Assembly: GCF_030272615.1 (NCBI RefSeq)
Contig: NC_081414.1
Span: 764,317,413 to 764,381,412, forward strand
Direction: 5' to 3'
Length of the DNA: 64,000 nucleotides
Source of the DNA: Cryptomeria japonica
Taxonomy: Eukaryota; Streptophyta; Pinopsida; Cupressales; Cupressaceae
Positions within the stretch are counted from its first letter, which is position 1. Every line of letters begins with the position of its first letter. This document shows, in pieces, positions 47,940-58,775 of this stretch. The translations under genes were made by a program, and so were the position numbers. Under the pieces are notes generated by a model. That model ran no database searches and was not told where the DNA came from. It saw only the letters and a list, made by a program, of their open reading frames with translations.

Positions 47940-49627
47940 TGATATGGAGATTGATAGGTAAGTGCTCAAAAAGCCAATTTTGGTCAAAAAGGTATAATAG
48001 GAAACAAAAATTCTTGTTTATATCTGCTCCTTATATTTGCAATACCAAGATTAGTTACAATTGACAGACCTCTCTTCTAGACTTCACCATCAACCTCCCT
48101 TCTTGGTGAAAGCTCACTACCTTGGTCAAACTGACTCCAATTCCTTACTTCACCCATCTACACATTTCTCAATTCCCTGTTCTTTTGACATTCAACTTAC
48201 TGTCTTTAGTGTGCATTAGACAAATCCAACATGGTCATGTAGAAGCAACAAGGTTTACTCAAGGTTTGACAACCAAAACTTAGTTTAAGGCCCATAGCCT
48301 TTGGCTTACTCAACTCACCAACCAAGGGTCAAAACCTCCAAAAGAGACTATACACCATCCAAGGTCCCAAATGTCACTTGTTTCACTATTTTAGAAAGAT
48401 CTCACAAAGTTTCATAAGTCCCAAACTCCTCCATGCAATCGGGTTCATGCTTTTGACAAAAACAGTCAACAGGGCTACTAGCCCGTGGAAGCCTAATTGG
48501 CCTATTTTTTCTCACCCTGCCCAATGATGGGATACTTGACCATGGGAGATGATTTGGATAGTGAGGAATAAGTCATAGCAAAGAGATTTTTGTGATTTTA
48601 GACTCAGAGAAGTGGTCTTACTGTCTAACCTCATTTTTAGGCATGAATGTAGGGTTTTGGAGTATAACCACTATGTTTGCATCCTTGTTCACCAATACCA
48701 GTGCCTAGATCTTCATATAACCTCTATCATAACTTCAACATGTGTCCCCTACCTCTGTCACACAAACATTACACCAAAAACTTGGCAACAAACTGAGAAA
48801 AGAGTGAAATGCCACTGTCACAGTCAAGAACACTGTCTTTTACCAGTCAACTGCTGCTACAACTGTTGGCCTACTTAACAAGGAGTTTTAACTATAAATC
48901 CACCTTAATGAGGTCCAAAAAACATTAATTAATTTTCCTATTACATTTCCTTCACAGTTACAAGGCTTGGATAATGATCTTGAAGCATTCCTTGAGCTAT
49001 TTGACAAAATAAATCACAAAAACAGTGAACTTGTTGCCAATTACAAAAAACTGATTAAATTTACAAATTACAAACTTTTCAACTATTAAAGTTGAATCAA
49101 GATAACTTATAACACTTATCAGACCGCTTGCTTGGAATCTTTAACACTTCAATGCATTTTGATTACAAGAATTTGAGTTTTGAAGAAGGATATTAGTCAA
49201 GTTCCAAAACTTGTCTAATCTTCACTCAAATTTGTCCTCCAAGCATAATTATGACTCAAAAGGAAACATATATACAATGTAAATGCATAAACAAACTTGA
49301 AAAAATCCATTTGGTGGGAGCACAGGCTTGGATTAGTCAAGTTGCTGCATTTTGTAACCCCAAACCCTTGATAGGGCAGTGAGCACACGAAACTGAAAGA
49401 ATTTGTTAAATCAACTTGCAAATGGGAAACCAATACAAAGATCACTTGGAGAGAATTGGATAATAAAAATGAACACTTCCCAGAAGGTACAATACAGACC
49501 AATATGCTACAGTACAAAATGTTACTCCAAAGAAGGAAAACACAGTGAAAAAAACCAGAATTTCATGCTTTTCTATTAGGATTCTTTTTCTAATACAATC
49601 ACCAATCCTTTCCAAGGAAAAGGGAGG
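47940..49627 (-). repeat. gypsy-1 5' LTR, truncated
   Basis: Matches 41190-42876 with only scattered differences. Homology stops at GGGAGG (49627), after which GFEG-box ORF C begins. About 476 bp of the U3 side are gone, so the boundary is a deletion junction. Confidence 0.85.
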
Positions 49628-51311
49628 TACTAAAATCCGGAGTTGGACTAGACCTGCATTTATGCTGAGGTGACTTTGTATCCTTACCTGCACGAACAGG
49701 AGCACTGTTAGAAGGATGTTTTGGTGAAGATAGAGGATCCTTATTATTTCTTGCAGAAAGGGACTTGGTGCCTGACTTTATTGCTTTCTTTTTAGCCACC
49801 TATGCCACGGTTCTTTCTAGAAATCGTTTGGTCCTCAATTGTATATCATCATTTTCCTCCTCATCCCAATTAATTGGGAGCATTTTGGTCTCTGCATGGG
49901 CTAAATATCCTAGTTGAAACAATTCAAGATAATCCTCTTCGAGCCCTTTAATGTCTAGCTTTATCTGTAAAGAGACAACCTGTTTTAGCACCAATCTCAT
50001 GTTTTCCCTTTTGAAAACTTCAAGTTCATCCGTACAATCTTCCCAGAAATCTTCTAACTATGGCATGGGAAGATAAGGCATTAAGCCAAGGCTTCGAGAA
50101 AATCCCTTATTGTCAAACCCTTTCCTTTCAAAATACAGAGAAAAATTGAAATTCCTAAGATCTGTTCCTATACTTAGTGCATCAGACATTGAATTACAAG
50201 ACAACACTCCCAATTGTATGGGAAAATGACCTTCCCAATTGTCTTTCAGCTGTGCCTTTTTTATCACAGAGGTCAGTTGCCTGCATACTTCTGCTAAAAC
50301 AAAACAATCAGAACAGAAGTGAGGGAGCTTGAAGGGTTCCTCTTCAAAGCCTCCTACCCGTATATAGCCAAAGCGTGGGAACTGGATGTAAAAACTACCG
50401 AACTTTTTAATCAAGGTCTGTGCATCATCTGAAATCCATTTAGCCTTTGTACTCTTCAGTTCATGACACATATCACCCAAGAATGCATTGTGTATCCTTC
50501 TAAAATCTTGTAGGGCATTGTCTTTTTGCAGCATAGGATAGAACTCATACACGGGAACATCCTCCTCAGTGAGCTGCTTTGGTATACCCGTTAACTCTTT
50601 AACACAAGCTAGACAATACAAGAGATATGAGGACATGAAGAAGTTTTGTTGAAACTGCTTGGCTAGACTCAACTGCTCTCTCATTGAATCGGCAATTAAT
50701 TATGCCCAATCCAAATATTGTTTTCCTTCCAGAACTAATTGCACATAGCAATAAATCCAATCATCAAAGCTATAAGCTTCGGCAGAACCTCTGGCTTGAT
50801 GCAACGGCAGCATCACATCATGGATATGTGGCAACATGTGGTTCTTGTTAGGATTTTTAGGTAACCTAGAACCACCTCTTTGAGGGACCTTCAACTAGAA
50901 TTTTGCCACATTATTTCGGTATCTGGCTTTGTCTGGATTGAACTCACTGATTGACTAGGCAGGAGAAAAATTAGAAAACTGGTAATCCGGTATCTTGAAA
51001 ACTGAAGCAATCACCTCACGGTTAATGGCAAGAAGGGTTTCGCCATTATCTCTCTTAATAGTTTCAGATACTGGGTCATATCTAGCAATACATTCTTGAA
51101 CCAACTCTGGACAAGGAATTGCTGGAGGAAAGGCTGCAGCTTCTAAAAGTCCACTACTCAAAATCTCTATACAAAAAGACTTATCAATACCCTTGAACAC
51201 CCTTTCTTTCAACTCATCAAGGTTCTCTCCTTTCAGGTCAGTATCACTAACTATGGCCTCTGTGGATGCCAAGCTAAAGACGTTTCCAAACAAATGCAGA
51301 GTGGACTTCAT
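49628..51311 (-). pseudogene. GFEG-box ORF, copy C (N-terminal part)
   Basis: Starts MKSTLHLFGNVF at ATG 51309-51311, the same MK start as copy B. A single frame runs to the junction at 49628 with five in-frame stops (50955, 50895, 50700, 50058, 49800; four TAG and one TAA). Blocks: SGLLEAAAFPPAIPCPELV, then VFKIPDYQF, MSSYLLYCLACVKEL, FGSFYIQFPRFGYIRVGG and FEEEPFKLP...EVCRQLTSV, then LEDFWEDCTDELEVFKRE (copy B has LEDFWEDCEDEFEVRKRD). The coiled-coil C-terminal part is missing because of the deletion. It lies 3' of gypsy-2 pol in the same direction. Confidence 0.7.
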
Positions 51312-51801
51312 AACTTCAAAACAAGAAACCTAAATTTGATTGCAGTGAAACCTTCTGTATGAGAGAAAATGCAAGGGAAAACACTAGAGAAAATAAGGAA
51401 AGACTCACCTTCACAGTTGTATAATCGGACGACGGCTAGCAGCAAGAAAGACTCCTATCTAGGGATAACATATACAAAAGTCCAGCAGCAAGTAACGAAT
51501 GTAGAACACAAATAATTTTCATACCTTATTGAGAAAGGTAATGATATAGATACATTAAATGCAATGATTTCACAATTTCAGTCTGGATGCGGCAAGTTGG
51601 TGGATTAGACCTCGCACGCATGCATTGAATGCATGGCGGCGTGCTTTAAGAAATTGCTAGTTCCCGAAATGTTTACTTACTTCGAAAAAACCAAAGAATG
51701 ACATCACTTTAAGATATGGTTTTGCCTCTCCATATTTAGCAATGAATGCACTTCCCAAAACATTAGAAACCACGGGACCCACCAATATTGAACCCATATG
51801 A

Positions 51802-52097
51802 ACATCTTGAACCGACTTCTTGAGTGTTCAAGTAGTTCAAGATGTACGCCGCGTCAAACTATTGACCACTTGCTGCGTTGAACATGTTAAACATATTTGA
51901 ACCCTTTGAACTCAGTTCAATAAGTTCAACACAAATGCTATGTCACCGAACAGGAAAAACTTTTGGAAGAGCCACTGCAAAACACTTAGAGAAAATGTTA
52001 GTACGAGAAACTTTTTCTGAATACCTTGGAACCTATGGAACCTAATGAACATGTTGAGCCTAGTTCAAAATGGTTCGATGTGTTCAAAGAGTTCAAT
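51802..52097. promoter_or_regulatory. three TTGAAC/GTTCAA dyad blocks between gypsy-2 pol and ORF C
   Basis: Block 1 has perfect 11-bp arms ACATCTTGAAC (51802-51812) and GTTCAAGATGT (51835-51845). Block 2 (51877-51930) reads GTTGAAC, TTGAAC, TTGAAC, GTTCAA, GTTCAAC, that is, three sites in one orientation followed by two in the other. Block 3 (about 52027-52097) is the same pattern, weaker. Orientation flips at the middle of each block, making large dyads. They stand 0.5-0.8 kb before the ATG of ORF C. Confidence 0.65.
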
Positions 52098-52398
52098 CAA
52101 TTGTCTGAACTTGACTTAAATGACTAGAAAAAGGATTTGAGGACGCATTAAAGACTTGGACCAAGGTAATATAGCACAAATTAGGACTCCAACATAAAAA
52201 GGAAAAGATGACCCACTCTTGCCATGAGGAATAAATGACGTGGTAACATTGGCTCTGACTGGGGATTGTATTTTTCAAAGGAAAATGCAAAGAACTCACA
52301 GACTCTGGTTTCGCAGAACAGAAAACAAAAGGGGAAAGGATTAGGGGCACAACCAAAAACACCTAGACTACTATGTACAAACAACTCAATCACAGGAT

Positions 52399-53726
52399 TT
52401 ACAATTTATAGAGCTTGAGATCTTGCCTGTTGTAGGTATAAGGCATGATCGTTGCATCAGCATAGCTGAGTCTGAATGCATTTTGTCCTACTGCTTTGCA
52501 GATTCAAAAAAGGGCCTTTCCACAATGAATCAAACTTGTCGTGAGCACCTTTGGACTCTCTTCTTTTGTCCCATAGCAGCACCTCATCTCCTACTAGGAA
52601 ACCTCTTGGTTGAGCTCACATGTCAAAAATCCTCTTCACCCGGTTCTGATGCTCTGAAATTCTATCCACCAGCAACTCTCTCTCTTCTTCTAACTTTGTT
52701 AGATACATAATTCTTTTCTCCAAAGCATTTTGAAAGAAGGAATCTTCCACTACTATCTACAGCTTGGTTGTTGATAATTCTAGTGGCAAAGAAAGTTTTG
52801 CTCCTACACCATACACAAGTTCAAAAGGTGCCATTCCAATGGCCCTCTTGGGTGTGGTTCTATCCGCCCACAAAGCCTCATATATCTTCTTATGCCAATT
52901 CCGAGCACTCTCGTCAACTAACTTCTTCATGATGGTTATCAAATTCTTATTGCTAGATTCCGCCAAACCATTGCCCTGTGGGAAATAATCAGAAGAATGT
53001 GAGAGAAATCCGATGATCATAGCAAAACATAGTTAACTCTTCAGAGGAGAAATATGATGCATTATCTGTCACAATTTTTTGGGGTACCCCAAAACGAACT
53101 AGGATGTAATCCTTGAGAAAACTACACACAATCTCTGAGTTCACCTTTTTGGTGGGAATGGCCTCTACCCACTTAGTAAAGTAGTCAATTGTTGTCAAAA
53201 TATACACATGACCCACACTGGAATGAGGGTTTATTGGGCCTATGAAATCAATGCCCCATTGTTTGAAAGGTTCATCCATCACTACAGGCCTTAGAGGCAG
53301 AGCTACCAAATGTGGCTTTCCAGAAAACAATTGACATTTCTCACATTCCTTAACATGAATATAGGCATCCTGAAACATGCCGGGCCAATAAAAACAATTC
53401 CTCAGAATTTTGAAAGCAGTAACAGATGATGAGAAGTGTCCCCCACAAACCTCTCCATGATAGGCCTCCAGGAGCTTTTGCTGTTGAGGTTTATCTACAC
53501 ACCTTAGATATGTTCCATCTAAACCCTTTTTGTATAAAACATCCTGCCAAATTACATACTTTGCAGCTTTTAACTTTAAATTCCTTTGTTCTTTAGCCGA
53601 CAAATGGTTTGGGCAGCTACCATAAGTTAAATAATAGGCCACATCAGAGAACCAAGTATCCCGCAATTCGACAAAAAGAGTTAATGGTAACTCTGCTTCA
53701 GTTTCCACCTCATTTTCCGCTATCAA
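52399..53726 (-). pseudogene. gypsy-2 integrase and pol C-terminus
   Basis: Zinc region YHGEVCGGHFSS...CEKCQLFSGK; core Asp in WGIDFIGPINPH, second Asp in IVTDNASYFSS, Glu in PQGNGLAESSNK. Open from 53726 to a frameshift near 53000, then 88 codons to a TAG at 52757. A degraded tail continues (LEKRIMYLTKLEEERE..., VLLWDKRRESKG) to the natural end YNRQDLKLYKL at 52399. Confidence 0.8.
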
Positions 53727-55628
53727 CCTGCATAAGCCCTATCCTTTAATTGTCCTCGTAGGGCGAATATCTAAGTCATACTCCTGGATTTTCATCACCC
53801 AAGTTGCTCTGTTATTTAGTCCAACCTCCTGCTGAGTCAAAATGCTTTTTACGGCTGAATCTGGGACAAAAACTACAGAGTGAGAATGCAAAATATAGTA
53901 TCAAAATTGTTTCATGGCCTTTACAATAGCATATGCATGCTTCTCCATAGGTGAATACTTAAGTTCATTCTTCTTGAGTAGAGTACTCATGAACGCTATG
54001 GGCATTTCAGCCCCATATTCATCCAACTGTAACAGAATCCCAGACATAGTATGTTCTGATGCATAGCAATACAAAATGAAATCCTTTGTGAAATTTGGAT
54101 TAACAAGAGTGGGCGCATTTGCAACTGATCCCTTAATTCTTTCAAAAGAATTTTTGGCCTCTTCGGTCCACTTGAAAGGATGTTTCTCACTTAGCAAGCC
54201 GACAATGTGTTTTGTGGTCTCAGCAAACTCTGGAACTAATCTTCTTAAGAAATTCACTTGACCAAAGAACGATCTTACTCCAGTCCAGCTAGAGGGTAAA
54301 CTGAGACGTTGAATTGCATTAACTCTCTCGGGATCAATCCTGACTCCCTCCTTCGAGACAATATGTCCTAACAATTTGCCCTCCGTGATGCAAAAAACTG
54401 ATTTCTTAGGATTCAAAGAAATCCCATGCTTACGACAACGCTGCAGTACTGCACTCAAATCCCGAAAATGATCTGTCCTTTTCTTTGAAAACACCGTCAG
54501 GTCATCCAGCTAAACTACAATTATTCTATCTCAGAAATCCTTGAAAGAGGAATCCATAGCCCTTTGAAAAGTGGCTCCGGCATTTATTAAACCAAAAGGC
54601 ATGTGGTTGTATGTGAATGTTCCCCATGGGGTGATGAACATTGTCTTGTGTTGCTCATGCTCTGCTATAGAAATCTGGTTGTAACCAGAAAAACCATCCA
54701 ACATCGACATCATCTCTGACCCGGACAGAGTCTGTAAAATGTGATCCATATTTGGTAAGGCGTAGTTATCCTTCAGGCTAGCTTGATTCAAATTTTGAAA
54801 ATCAACACAAATACGAATTTCCCCATTTTTCTTTCTTACGGGCACAATGTTAGCTACCCAAGTGGAATGGTGGATCGGATATATGATTCGGGCCTTAAGC
54901 ATTTTTTCAACTTCCTTAGAAATTACATCCGCCATGATGGGGTTAAAGTTCCTCAATTTTTGCTTGAAAGGAGAGACGCCTGGCTTCAGCGGAATTTGAT
55001 GTTGAAAATGTCCATTTCTAAACTCCTTCAGGTCGTCATAAGACCAAGCAAAAACATCAACATATTCCTTAAGCAGTGTGCCAAGTGCTCTCTTTTCCTC
55101 CACACAACAACACCTGTCGATCATCACTTCTTTTGGATCAGATTCATCTCCCAAATTTATTTTCTCACAATTTCCTTTCCCATCATCCTTGGGAACTTTG
55201 TTACCTATGAATGCATCATCTCTAGTGAAAAGTCTCTCCAGAGTCACTAACCCCTTTGGAATTTTGTTACCTTTAAGTTGAATAAAGCTATTGGTAGGAT
55301 CTACCTCTGGGTTTGGACTAAACTCTTTGCAAACATTCTCAGAGCCTTCAAAATATGACTGAGAAAATGATTGAGCACATTCTAGGAAATCCTTGATCTG
55401 TGCATCCGCATCAAAAACCTGCCAATGATGTACATTATCGAGAACATTGGGCCTATAGATCATTTCAATCCTATATGAGTTATCTCTAAAATCCGGATGT
55501 GGTAATAAAAGTGAGGTTGACACAGCCAATGAATCTACCCTACTATTTTGCTCTCTCAGAATTGCTTCAATCGAGAAGGCATCAAAGAATTCTAACTCAT
55601 CCCAAACTCTATTCCTGTAATGCCTCAA
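53727..55628 (-). pseudogene. gypsy-2 RNase-H-like remnant, RT and RNase H
   Basis: The frame opens inside an RNase-H-like fold (RHYRNRVWDELEFFDAFSIE, then REQNSRVDSLAVS) that lies before RT, not after it. RT has VRKKNGEIRICVDFQNLN, MSMLDGFSGYNQ and MPFGLINAGATFQRAM. The YxDD site (about 54500) reads *LDDLTVFSK, Tyr replaced by TAG, with a TGA eleven codons earlier. RNase H follows (FILYCYASEHTMSGILLQ, PIAFMSTLLKKNELKYS). A TGA at 53901 and a TAG near 53740 (KG*GLCRLIAE) are also present. All but the start are in one frame. Confidence 0.8.
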
Positions 55629-55638
55629 CCTGTCATTC

Positions 55639-56322
55639 TTAACACCAATTATCTGCAGTTGGCCTTTTGGCTTGAGGAATTCTGTGGATAATTTTATTAT
55701 ATCTTGCTACATAATCCCTCATCGGCTCATGAATTTCCTTCTTCATCTGTGTAAGTTGAGCTAGTAACATATGTTCATCATCAACACTTTTGAATCTTTT
55801 TTCAAAAGCGGTTTTCATCGTTTTCCAGTCCGTTATGGATCTTGCTTGCAGTTGACTGAACCATTCTGCTGCCCCTTCAATGAGAGTTTGGACAAAAAGC
55901 CTAACAGCCATGTCCTCATATTGGACTGCTACGATTCCAGTTGCTACATTAAAAGAGTTCAAATGCTCTTCAACTGAAACCTTCCCATCACCTTTATATT
56001 TGGGTAAAACATCCTTTGCTCCTTTTGGTAGTGGATTATGGGCTGCGAGAGCAAGAGGTCCAATAGCCGTACCCCAGGGTTGAGCCATAATGAACACAGG
56101 ATGAATGGTTACAAGAGGAGGGGCTTGAATTCCAGTAAGTGTTAGTGCTTGCCAAGGGGAAGAAGAAGATATAGGGGTAACTCTGACAGGAGATGAAGGT
56201 CTTCTTTTGGCCTTCCTTCTAGGAGTAAAACTTGGGACAAATGACAAATTTTGCAATTCTTCAAAACATTTATCAATTACTCCTTCTCTTCTTTGTGTTC
56301 TAGTATATGGACGAGAATCCAA
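55639..56322 (-). pseudogene. gypsy-2 gag, 3'-truncated
   Basis: 227 codons, open, starting MDSRPYTRTQRREGVID. The retrotransposon gag core is clear (LPKYKGDGKVSVEEHLNSFN, EGAAEWFSQLQARSITDW, FEKRFKSVDDEH, MRDYVARYNKIIHRIP). It ends in TAA at 55639 right after the core. No CCHC knuckle or protease follows, and the next recognisable sequence is the middle of an RNase-H-like domain in another frame. Confidence 0.8.
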
Positions 56323-56466
56323 GGTGATTACTTGTAGGAAAACTAGGCTACTTCAAACAAGACTCAATCTCAATAGTCTTCCTGAACTCGGAGCACTTTT
56401 GCCTATTATGGGTTCCCGTCTACGACATACTGGTCTACTAAAAAATTAGTTTTCTCTTTGTTTCGC

Positions 56467-56484
56467 TCCCCAGCAGAGTCGCCA
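56467..56484 (-). other. gypsy-2 primer-binding site
   Basis: TGGCGACTCTGCTGGGGA on the minus strand, six bases after the LTR end, 145 bp before the gag ATG. Sites of this type (TGGCGACTC...GGGGA) are usual in Tat/Ogre elements, where they are assigned to a tRNA-Arg. The assignment is from memory. Confidence 0.75.
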
Positions 56485-56490
56485 AAAATC

Positions 56491-58535
56491 TGTTAGTGAA
56501 CAGATTTGCTCTTTGTTTTTAAATGATTAATTTTAAACTCTGTTACCTTATTCTAAGAACAAATGATTGACTGAACAGTTGGGTAAGTGTTGTTCAAATC
56601 ACTTCCCTCTGAATTTTTTGCATACATACAACTCCCTATCTTGGTTTTTCATGAAATATGTTTTGTTTTTATTTATATCTGAATGAAAGCTTTTAACCCG
56701 AAAGCGTGTAAGGCCGCCTATTTCATTCTTGGATGAAAGGCGGAAACTTTGCACATGTCTCATAAACAATGAAAGCTATTTTCCTTAATTTCCAATGCAT
56801 GTAACTACAACAACTGAAACAAAGTTCAATATACTTTCTCCACGTAAACTAATAAAAGATGAACAAATTCAAGGAAAATAAATCCGCTCTCAATCATGAA
56901 TCTTTTCTAAAGTAAACAATGCATTCAAAGGAAAGAACATCAGAGGAATAATGAAATACTATAATGGAATGATCAATTATTGTTACTTGATCAGATGAAC
57001 ATATGCAAAGACATGTTATCTATTCGGATTCAAAATACATAGATCTTCCTTCTCCCAAAAACAATATGATCAGATTTCATATATATATATCCTTATGCAA
57101 CAAAGACACAAAAATACATCTGGCAATCTTTTCCATAACAGATCCCAACCATCTGATTCTTCCTCTGATTAAAAACAGAAAATGCCAAAACAAAAACTTG
57201 AGTCGAAGCTCACAAAATTAGTTACTAAAATCTAACCCTTCTACCATCTGTTTTACTTAATTTATAGTCTAAACGGGGGAGGTCTCCCTGAAAACTCGAC
57301 CACTCCCTAGTAAAATAGTTACAAAACCAACAAGAAGTATTTTGGGACAGATGTCCCAAAGTCTTTGCGTAACTATGAGAAATGTTTTAAAAATAAAGGA
57401 AACTAGTCTAAATTGATGCATTATGTCATATTCCATCATTGTCATCTTCTCCGTCTTCACGGGCGTCATGAGTAGTTGTAAGTTCTTGAACCATGGATTG
57501 GCTCAGGACTTTCATTGCATTGAGTTTTGCCTTTGCCACCTCTTTATTCCACCTATGTTGCACCATCATCTCTGATTGTTTCGGCAGCTGATCATTCCCA
57601 ATGAAAATCATAGATTCGATCCTAGCCACCTTGGTTATATCCTCCAGCGTGAAGCTACCCTTGACTCTGATCTTCTCCATGTTCAATCGAAAAGATTTGA
57701 TTTCTTCCTGTGTGCTTGAGCTGCAGATTCCTAACTCCCAGTCATGATCGGGATTAACCACCTTATTATCCTTGACTATACTACTTTGCAAATCTTGGAG
57801 TTCATAGACAGAGGTTCTTGCATCCGTAATCACTGATTGGAAGGTAAGCACTCGCCACATGATAGTTTTCTTCAGCACAAAAAGCTGACATTCACCAGCC
57901 ACCAGCTTAATTGAGTGTTTTGTTAGAAACTTGGTGGTCCCATATTCTTCTATTTTGGCAAACAGAGGCAGGACATTCTGCCATTTGTGCTCTTCTTTCT
58001 CCCACGACACAAGCTGGTTTTGAATTTCAGAAATAAGGCTCTATATTTCATCACACAATCTCTGGGAGTCACTAATGTACTTCTCACCATCTTTGATTAT
58101 TTGTTCAATCCACTTCTCAACCGCTTCAGCCATGCTCTTAGCCCATTGAACTTGGTTCATCAACTTCTTGTTTTCCGGAGAAGTTGGGTCGAAGTTCTCA
58201 GCGGCATGGGATATTGGAAATGCTCCAAGGCAACTGATACTATCGATGAACTGAGCCAAAACACTTATGTGTTTTTTTAGTTCTCTTTTCTCCCGTCCAT
58301 CCTTCTCTGACCTGGTAAGCATTTTCTTTGCTGACACTTGGAAAAAATGGTTGTCTGTATCTCTGCTAATTTTTCCCAACTCTACTTTTGTGATCTCAAA
58401 ATCATCAGGACCAGACTCTCTGTTTTCATCTTTCAGTTTGTATGAGGTAATTTCGGCCATCCATTTTCTTGTTTCTTCATCATTGTTTAGGTGAGCGGTG
58501 GTCTTGAACCTTTTCAGCTTTGGATATTAATCCAA
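56491..58535 (-). repeat. gypsy-2 5' LTR, 3' part, carrying ORF D
   Basis: The LTR end is fixed by the primer site at 56484. Going outward (plus direction) come 0.93 kb of non-coding sequence with a TATAAAT on the minus strand at 57260-57266, and then the C-terminal half of the GFEG-box ORF. The region breaks off at about 58535 against copia-3. That the LTR includes the ORF is an inference from element B (24756-31322), whose end sequence is the same. Confidence 0.55.
57426..58535 (-). pseudogene. GFEG-box ORF, copy D (C-terminal coiled-coil part)
   Basis: One frame from the copia-3 junction (YPKLKRFKTTAH...) to TGA at 57426, interrupted by a single TAG at 58041-58043. It aligns with the C-terminal third of copy B: FEITKVELGKISRDTD with FVVTKIDMGPSSHEFD, MLTRSEKDGREKRELKKHI with MVERSEKDKQSKDQLKQQV, and VEKWIEQIIKDGEKY with IEGWVEKVKTLACEF. 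Heptad-like Leu/Ile spacing indicates coiled coil. The tail is acidic (REDGEDDNDGI). The N-terminal part is missing. Confidence 0.7.
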
Positions 58536-58775
58536 CCTTGCATACCATTTTCTAGGTGCTTGTTTAGTCCATAGAGTGATTTATTTAATTTGCACACACA
58601 ATCTTTATTTTATGAAAACAAAAAACCTTCTAATTGCCCCATGTAAACAACTCCGTCTAGATTTCCATTAATGAAAGCATAATTCACATCCATTTGGTAG
58701 ACTTTTAAATTCTTGAAGATGACAAGAGCTAAAAACATCCTTATTGCCTCTATATGAGCAACATGAAAACAAATT

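Larger units (their letters stand above)
41190..49627 (-). mobile_element. gypsy-1: chromodomain Ty3/gypsy element
   Basis: Reads on the minus strand: 5' LTR (47940-49627, outer end lost), primer site, gag, protease, RT, RNase H, integrase, chromodomain, polypurine tract and 3' LTR (41190-43352). It inserted into copia-4; the left target copy would be AAGTC (41185-41189). No right copy exists, because the 5' LTR is cut at 49627, 476 bp short. All coding domains are present and in order, but at least nine stops and one frameshift inactivate it. The chromodomain places it among chromoviruses; the clade cannot be set by eye. Confidence 0.88.
52399..56486 (-). mobile_element. gypsy-2: Tat-like Ty3/gypsy internal region
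   Basis: Minus-strand order: LTR end (CA at 56491), primer site, gag, back half of an RNase-H-like domain, RT, RNase H, integrase, and the pol C-terminus DLKLYKL with stop at 52399-52401. The protease and gag knuckle are missing. The wording of the RT and integrase and the primer site recall the Tat/Ogre group. It is flanked by GFEG-box coding sequence: C-terminal half before the LTR end (copy D) and N-terminal half after pol (copy C). Confidence 0.75.

Noticed and set aside
49628-58535. ORFs C and D as one gene split by gypsy-2 insertion
   Set aside because: On the minus strand the C-terminal half comes first, the reverse of what a simple split would give.
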